Positions 7,254-11,277 of a stretch of DNA of 11,277 bases are shown here, piece after piece. The stretch spans positions 1-11,277 of the forward strand of contig NZ_JACIYL010000052.1 in the NCBI RefSeq assembly GCF_014359955.1, read 5' to 3'. This DNA is from Thermogutta sp. Lineage in GTDB: Bacteria > Planctomycetota > Planctomycetia > Pirellulales > Thermoguttaceae. The translations under genes and the position numbers were made by a program. The notes beneath the pieces were generated by a model, which was not told the origin of the DNA, did not search any database, and saw nothing but the letters and a program-made list of their open reading frames with translations. Numbering within the stretch: the first letter of the stretch is position 1; each line of letters starts with the position of its first letter.

Positions 7254-8432
7254 TCAGTTCTTAAGGTCAGGAAATATCACCTGTTTGTTCAAACCGTCCT
7301 CTTTCAATATAGCTCGAACCAACCCCACGAGGTTAGACGCCACAACCGGGTGACGCATCCTCTGGTAGACAGGTTCCCAAATTTGGTGCACCCTGTTTTT
7401 GTCGGGCCGCTTCAACAAATAATCTCTCATAGCCTCGGCCAGAGAATGAGGATCCTCCGGGGCAACAACTCTTCCAACCTGATCATCGTTGATCACGTCG
7501 GGATAGCAGCCGACCAAGTTCGAGACCACCACCGGCAACCCCGACGCCAGCGCCTCCATAACCACTACCCCCCAGGGTTCTGTCCGGGAGGGGAGGACAA
7601 AAAGGTCTGCAGCACAGTAAAACCTTGGCAAATCTTTCGGCTGCTGAAATCCAACGAAATGAACGCGATCGTTCACACGGAGCCGAGCCGCCTGCTCTTC
7701 CAGCTTCGTCCGTTCTGGGCCATCACCGGCGATCAAAAGCTGACTGGGCACATTTTGAACCACCCGCGCGAAGGCTTCCAACAGGATGTCCACACCCTTT
7801 TTATTAATGAGCCGCCCCACGAAAAGGATCACAGGCTCGTTCCCCAAATTCATGCTCTGACGAATAACCGGGCGATTCGGGTAAAGAGCGGCAGCTTCGC
7901 GGCGAAGAGAATCCAGATCGGGGGAGTTCGGAACGAACGCACAACGATCAGCCCGTCCACCGTACGAGATGAGGTATTCCCGTGCGAGCTGCCCTGTCGG
8001 GAGAATACCGGCAGCCCCACCCACAACCCACTGGACGAGTGGCGTTTTAAGGGTCTTCCGGTAGCGCGCCCGTTTCAAGCCGTGAAAACTTTCACACATC
8101 ACCAGATACGGGATCCGTTTTTTCCGCGCATACCACGCCGCGGCCAGCATGGTGAAGTGGTTGTAGCCGCCGAGAATGATGGCATCATACCGCTTCGCAC
8201 GCAGTTTTTTGAGAATCGACGGGTTCCAGTACCCGTTGTGCTGCCCCAACCACGCGCGACCGGGAAGTACCTCCGCATGAAACTTGAACGGCCAGTCGAT
8301 CTCCCACGGCCTGTCGTCTCCCTTGGCGTAACAGTAAAACACATCCAGCTCGACGCCGGGTTGCTCGGCAACCGTATTCCAGAAAGGATCGCGGTAGGGC
8401 GTCGGCTGGGGCGTAACAACGCAGAGATGCAT
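7254..8432 (-). CDS. GT4-family glycosyltransferase (retaining, GT-B fold)
   Basis: Cytoplasmic GT-B glycosyltransferase of 392 residues. The N-terminal acceptor domain begins MHLCVVTPQPTPYRDPF and continues to about residue 190. The C-terminal donor-binding domain has FVGRLINKKGVDILLEAF (204-221), AGDGPER (235-241), VHFVGF (257-262) and PSRTEPWGVVVMEALASG (281-298), which holds the E-x7-E pair Glu285/Glu293 that binds the nucleotide-sugar in GT4 enzymes. There is no signal peptide or clear membrane span. It should add one sugar of the repeat unit to a lipid-linked intermediate on the inner face of the membrane; donor and linkage cannot be read from sequence. The ATG start has a modest AAGAG about 9 bases upstream. 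It lies 39 bases after the GT2 stop and 14 bases before the SDR gene. It is only distantly like the other GT4 in this cluster, so the two probably make different linkages. Confidence 0.9.
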   Translation of the reverse strand: MHLCVVTPQPTPYRDPFWNTVAEQPGVELDVFYCYAKGDDRPWEIDWPFKFHAEVLPGRAWLGQHNGYWNPSILKKLRAKRYDAIILGGYNHFTMLAAAWYARKKRIPYLVMCESFHGLKRARYRKTLKTPLVQWVVGGAAGILPTGQLAREYLISYGGRADRCAFVPNSPDLDSLRREAAALYPNRPVIRQSMNLGNEPVILFVGRLINKKGVDILLEAFARVVQNVPSQLLIAGDGPERTKLEEQAARLRVNDRVHFVGFQQPKDLPRFYCAADLFVLPSRTEPWGVVVMEALASGLPVVVSNLVGCYPDVINDDQVGRVVAPEDPHSLAEAMRDYLLKRPDKNRVHQIWEPVYQRMRHPVVASNLVGLVRAILKEDGLNKQVIFPDLKN

Positions 8433-8471
8433 ATTCAGCTCTTCGGCGTAGTCTATTGGTTACTATCGAAT

Positions 8472-9467
8472 CTACGTATTGTTGGTGTCGAGCGAGCTCG
8501 ATGAGTTATTAGCTTCGCTTATTGTGTTGTCTGAGGTGCTTAACGACGGTAGCGACTCCCTGATAGTGTACTGGGGTTGTTTGTTGATATTGAGGTGTAT
8601 GCGACCAAGATACTCTCCAATAATGCCCAAGGCAAGCAATTGCAGCCCACCGAGAATTAAGACCGCCACGATGAGCGACGCATATCCAGGGACGGCAATA
8701 TTGCCGACAATCTTTTGGACGAAATAATAGAGGCCTAAAACCAGTCCGGCAAAAGCCACCGCAATCCCACTTGCCGATACTATCTGGAGTGGCAAAAGCG
8801 AAAAATTCGTGAAAAGATTCATCGCCAGCGTGAACAGCTTGGCGAAATTATAGCCCGATCGGCCGACTTTCCTCGGCCGATGCTCAACCTCAATTTGCGC
8901 GATCCGATCCGTGTTCCACGCAAGCAGTCCGTCGATGTATGTGTAATTCAGATCATAGGAAAGGATTGCCTCCACCACCTGCCGCCGCATGATGCGGAAG
9001 GCACTGGGAGTCACCCGGGTACGGAATACCAGCTTATAAAAACTCACCACAATCCAGGAGCCCAGGTTGCGCCATGGAGCGTGGTTGCGTTGACGCGGCA
9101 CACCATAAACGACATCGGCCCCCGTTTCCTCGATGGCCCGAAGCAGCTTCGGGATTTCCTCTGGCGGATGTTGCCCATCATCGTCCATGGTGATGATGTA
9201 ATCCCCCCTTGCATGGCGTAGGCCACACATAATCGCATTGTGCTGGCCGAAATTGCGCATCAGTCGGATAGCTTTTATTAGGTTCGGCCGTTCTCGGTGC
9301 ACGTGATGCAGGACTGACCACGTCGCGTCGGGGCTGCCATCGTCTACCAAAATAATTTCGAAGCCAATCCCGGCCTCTGTTAGAATTCTCGTGACTCCTT
9401 CGACAACCTGCTGAACGGTGTTTACTCCACAATAGACGGGAATAACCACCGACAGATAGGGCTTCAT
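8472..9467 (-). CDS. GT2 polyprenyl-phosphate glycosyltransferase (ArnC/GtrB/DPM1-like)
   Basis: Membrane-anchored family 2 glycosyltransferase, 331 residues from the chosen start. The GT-A catalytic domain has VVIPVY (7-12), VDDGSPD (41-47) and the metal-binding DDDGQHPPEEIP (95-106); the KVGRSGYNFAKL segment (200-211) is the usual loop of ArnC/GtrB-type enzymes. Two membrane spans follow at about 228-250 and 262-286, then GEYLGRI (284-290). This layout is known for enzymes that move a sugar from a nucleotide onto undecaprenyl phosphate at the cytoplasmic face (ArnC with 4-formamido-arabinose, GtrB with glucose). The frame extends upstream to an ATG at 9509, but the ATG at 9467 gives the canonical N-terminus and an ATGA overlap with wecD, with GGGA about 10 bases upstream. 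The last 25 residues form an unusual Ser/Thr/Asn-rich tail. The sugar is not readable from sequence; coupling to wecD hints at Fuc4NAc. Confidence 0.88.
   Translation of the reverse strand: MKPYLSVVIPVYCGVNTVQQVVEGVTRILTEAGIGFEIILVDDGSPDATWSVLHHVHRERPNLIKAIRLMRNFGQHNAIMCGLRHARGDYIITMDDDGQHPPEEIPKLLRAIEETGADVVYGVPRQRNHAPWRNLGSWIVVSFYKLVFRTRVTPSAFRIMRRQVVEAILSYDLNYTYIDGLLAWNTDRIAQIEVEHRPRKVGRSGYNFAKLFTLAMNLFTNFSLLPLQIVSASGIAVAFAGLVLGLYYFVQKIVGNIAVPGYASLIVAVLILGGLQLLALGIIGEYLGRIHLNINKQPQYTIRESLPSLSTSDNTISEANNSSSSLDTNNT
9464..9467 (-). promoter_or_regulatory. ATGA stop/start overlap: translational coupling of wecD and GT2
   Basis: On the minus strand the GT2 start ATG (9467-9465) and the wecD stop TGA (9466-9464) share bases as ATGA. 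Such four-base overlaps usually mean that the second gene is translated by ribosomes ending on the first. It also decides the GT2 start against the ATG 42 bases upstream. Confidence 0.75.
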
Positions 9468-10207
9468 GCCATTTTGTCCCACGAGGGTGGTTTCAGCCAC
9501 ACGTGCCACACCCCAGATCGAGCCACCTCTTTGTATCCGGCCGAGTGATACAAACGAAAAGCCGGCTCGTTATGCCCCTGAGTTGCAACCGTGATTGTAT
9601 CACCACCAGTTGCTGCCACGTAGCTTTCCGCAGCGCGAACCAGTCGCGATCCAATTCCTTCTCCTCGAGCCTCCCGTCTGACCGCAATGAGCATGATTCT
9701 TCCGCCTGTCTCTTGCCGTCGAACCGAAACAAATCCCATAATCCGACTATCGCTCCAATAACCGAAGTTCGCGTCTGCAAGTACGCCCCGCAGGCTGTTT
9801 TCGGCCCAAAGGCGGAAAAGTCTTTCTCCCACCGTCCGAGGGATTATCGGATCGCACATAAAGCGTGAATGCGAGCCCGCAATAACCCCCAACTCGGAGA
9901 CTTCCTTGACATTGCAATTGGTCGCAGCAAGTGCGATGATACCTTCAGGATTGTCAGCGAGATTCGGGCCATCAATCAGCTCTTTTGCAAGTTCCACACG
10001 TTGGCTTTTAAATATGCTAACAATACTGTTGACAATATTGCCTGGAAAGTTCGCATCAGCGGGTCCAAAGACGTAGAGAAGCGTCACGTCCATTTTTCTG
10101 GCATGCGCGATAGCCTCGGCAATCTGACTGACATCGCCTGACCAATCAACCCGTGCCACCGAAAAGCCAAAAAACTTGCTATCCCAGTCAAGCACGTTGG
10201 GTAACAT
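9464..10207 (-). CDS. wecD: dTDP-4-amino-4,6-dideoxygalactose N-acetyltransferase (WecD/RffC-like GNAT)
   Basis: GNAT-fold acetyltransferase of 247 residues (E. coli WecD is about 224). It should use acetyl-CoA to acetylate the WecE product, giving dTDP-Fuc4NAc. The N-terminal part has the WecD-like WDSKFFGFSVARV (8-20). The middle has SRFMCDPIIP (114-123) followed by LFRLWAENSLRG (130-141), matching the SRF and YAQWIENAVRG regions of E. coli WecD. The acetyl-CoA motif is at 178-188 (RREARGEGIGS, pattern R-G-x-G-x-G), and the C-terminal GNAT signature with Asn213 and Tyr220 follows. The first 100 residues are poorly conserved, as usual in this family. The start is ATG, 27 bases after the wecE stop, without a strong Shine-Dalgarno. 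The stop codon overlaps the GT2 start as ATGA. A different 4-amino sugar substrate is possible, but the WecE neighbour makes Fuc4N the best guess. Confidence 0.85.
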   Translation of the reverse strand: MLPNVLDWDSKFFGFSVARVDWSGDVSQIAEAIAHARKMDVTLLYVFGPADANFPGNIVNSIVSIFKSQRVELAKELIDGPNLADNPEGIIALAATNCNVKEVSELGVIAGSHSRFMCDPIIPRTVGERLFRLWAENSLRGVLADANFGYWSDSRIMGFVSVRRQETGGRIMLIAVRREARGEGIGSRLVRAAESYVAATGGDTITVATQGHNEPAFRLYHSAGYKEVARSGVWHVWLKPPSWDKMA

Positions 10208-10234
10208 GAAATGCGCCGGCCAGTGTGTGGATGA

Positions 10235-11277
10235 CTATGTGCAGGTAGACGCCGGGGACCGACAAAATGTTCTCACGAGGTGTACAACATATTGTTGCTG
10301 TTCGCTGGAGAGTTCGTAAAACATTGGCAACCTGATGAGGCGCGCGGCTAATTCTTCCGTCAAAGGCAAGTCCTCCGACGCATATCCCCATCGGCGCCCC
10401 ATGGGAGATGAATGGAGCGGTACGTAATGGAAGATGGCCAGGACGCCGTTATCGCGAAGATACCGCAACATCTTATCCCGTTCCTCGCCTGTCCGCGTGA
10501 GAATATAGAATAAATGATAATTGCTTTGACAGTCCGCCGGTATATGCGGCAGTCGGAGCAGCCCGGCCTCCGCAAGCGGACAAAGAGCCGTCCGGTAGTA
10601 CTCATAAATCTCGCGTCGGCGGTTGGTGATGGAGTCGAGGCATTCGAGCTGGCCCCACAAAAAAGCGGCGAGAATCTCCGCCATCACGTAGGAAGACCCC
10701 ACGTCCACCCAGGTGTATTTATTCACCTCGCCGCGGAAGAACTTCTGCCGGTTGGTCCCTTTGTCGCGGAGTATTTCCGCACGTTCGATAAACCGCTCGT
10801 CATTAATGCACAGGGCACCGCCCTCGCCACAGATATAATTTTTCGTCTCATGAAAGCTGTAGCACCCAAGATGCCCAATAGAACCCAACGCGCGACCCTT
10901 ATAGAATGCATTAACGCCCTGGGCAGCATCTTCCACAACGAGCAAGTTGTGCCGCCGGGCAATATCCATGATGGTGTCCATTTCGCAGGCCACGCCCGCA
11001 TAGTGGACGGGCACAATAACCCGGGTTCGCTCTGTAATGGCCGCTTCAATCTTGGTTTCGTCAATATTTAAAGTATCCGGACGAATATCCACAAACACGG
11101 GTTTTGCGCCGACTCGTACAAAGGCGCTGGCCGTGGAGACGAACGTGTACGAGGGCATGATGACCTCGTCGCCCGGTTGAAGATTGCAGAGCATCGCCGC
11201 CAGCTCCAGGGCAGCCGTTCCGGAAGGGACCATGAGGACCTTTTTGATGCCGAAGCGCTCTTCCAGAAATCGGCTGC
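10235..11277 (-). CDS. wecE: dTDP-4-amino-4,6-dideoxygalactose transaminase (WecE/RffA), 5' end outside window
   Basis: PLP-dependent sugar aminotransferase of the DegT/DnrJ/EryC1/StrS family. It should convert dTDP-4-keto-6-deoxyglucose to dTDP-4-amino-4,6-dideoxygalactose in the cytoplasm, with glutamate as amino donor. The frame stays open to the right edge, and the 14 codons before the first ATG (11233) still match the family (EERFG), so the true start is outside the window; by comparison with E. coli WecE as I recall it, about 36 residues are missing. Counting from that ATG: PSYTFVSTASAF at 27-38, VPVHYAGVACEMDTIM at 74-89, VEDAAQG at 100-106 (Asp102 should contact the pyridine nitrogen) and SFHETKNY at 126-133 with the PLP lysine Lys131. 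DKGTNRQKFFRGEVNKYTW (157-175) and FHYVPLH (268-274) are strongly WecE-like, so this assignment is firmer than for a generic DegT protein. The stop is TAG, 27 bases before wecD, its pathway partner. Confidence 0.93.
   Translation of the reverse strand, partial: SRFLEERFGIKKVLMVPSGTAALELAAMLCNLQPGDEVIMPSYTFVSTASAFVRVGAKPVFVDIRPDTLNIDETKIEAAITERTRVIVPVHYAGVACEMDTIMDIARRHNLLVVEDAAQGVNAFYKGRALGSIGHLGCYSFHETKNYICGEGGALCINDERFIERAEILRDKGTNRQKFFRGEVNKYTWVDVGSSYVMAEILAAFLWGQLECLDSITNRRREIYEYYRTALCPLAEAGLLRLPHIPADCQSNYHLFYILTRTGEERDKMLRYLRDNGVLAIFHYVPLHSSPMGRRWGYASEDLPLTEELAARLIRLPMFYELSSEQQQYVVHLVRTFCRSPASTCT

Noticed and set aside
7350..8504. A 384-codon open frame on the plus strand opposite the GT4 gene
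   Set aside because: It is antisense to a clearly real GT4 with intact motifs. Its translation is rich in His, Arg and Pro with no recognisable domain, as expected of a shadow frame in GC-rich DNA.
9468..9509. Upstream ATG at 9509 as the start of the GT2
   Set aside because: It would add 14 residues that do not resemble the family and overlap wecD by 46 bases. The ATG at 9467 gives the canonical N-terminus and the ATGA overlap.
10235..11233. The ATG at 11233 as the real start of wecE
   Set aside because: The 14 upstream codons still align with the WecE family (EERFG region), and the N-terminal substrate-binding residues would be missing. The gene continues past the window edge.

Overview
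The window is one compact, single-direction gene cluster for a cell-surface polysaccharide. All nine genes lie on the minus strand, so they are read from the right end of the window to the left, and both end genes run off the window. In transcription order they are: WecE-type aminotransferase (5' end cut off), WecD-type N-acetyltransferase, ArnC-like GT2 glycosyltransferase, GT4 glycosyltransferase, NAD-dependent sugar-nucleotide epimerase/decarboxylase-like SDR, WbuB-like GT4 glycosyltransferase, heparinase II/III-family lyase, large Wzy_C (O-antigen ligase/polymerase) membrane protein, and WecB-type UDP-GlcNAc 2-epimerase (last few codons cut off).

Gaps are 15 to 60 bases. Two junctions overlap by four bases (ATGA between wecD and the GT2; TTGA between the lyase and the Wzy protein). 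I see no internal promoter or terminator, so the whole stretch is probably one transcript, or part of a longer one, with its promoter beyond the right edge. There is no non-coding stretch over 300 bases, and I see no tRNA, rRNA, insertion sequence or CRISPR array.

How the genes fit together: WecE and WecD would make dTDP-4-acetamido-4,6-dideoxygalactose (dTDP-Fuc4NAc), and WecB would make UDP-ManNAc. These are the two special sugar routes of enterobacterial common antigen (ECA; ManNAc is the precursor of its ManNAcA). The assembly genes are not the ECA ones: two GT4 enzymes and a polyprenyl-phosphate-type GT2 replace WecF and WecG, a 661-residue Wzy_C protein takes the polymerase or ligase role, and a polysaccharide lyase sits directly before it. 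No flippase (Wzx), initiating phosphoglycosyltransferase, RmlA/RmlB or WecC is in the window; these would be expected outside it or elsewhere in the genome.

Organism: a Gram-negative-type bacterium with moderately high GC (single sampled lines range from about 38 to 60 percent). The mix of ECA-like sugar enzymes, a heparinase-family protein and a large Wzy_C protein with a helical tail is unlike the enterobacterial arrangement and would fit a member of the Planctomycetota or a similar lineage. That placement is a low-confidence impression because there is no phylogenetic marker here. All genes look intact. The most interesting points are the hybrid ECA/Arn-like logic of the sugar enzymes, and the lyase-polymerase pair, which overlaps and uses two non-ATG starts.
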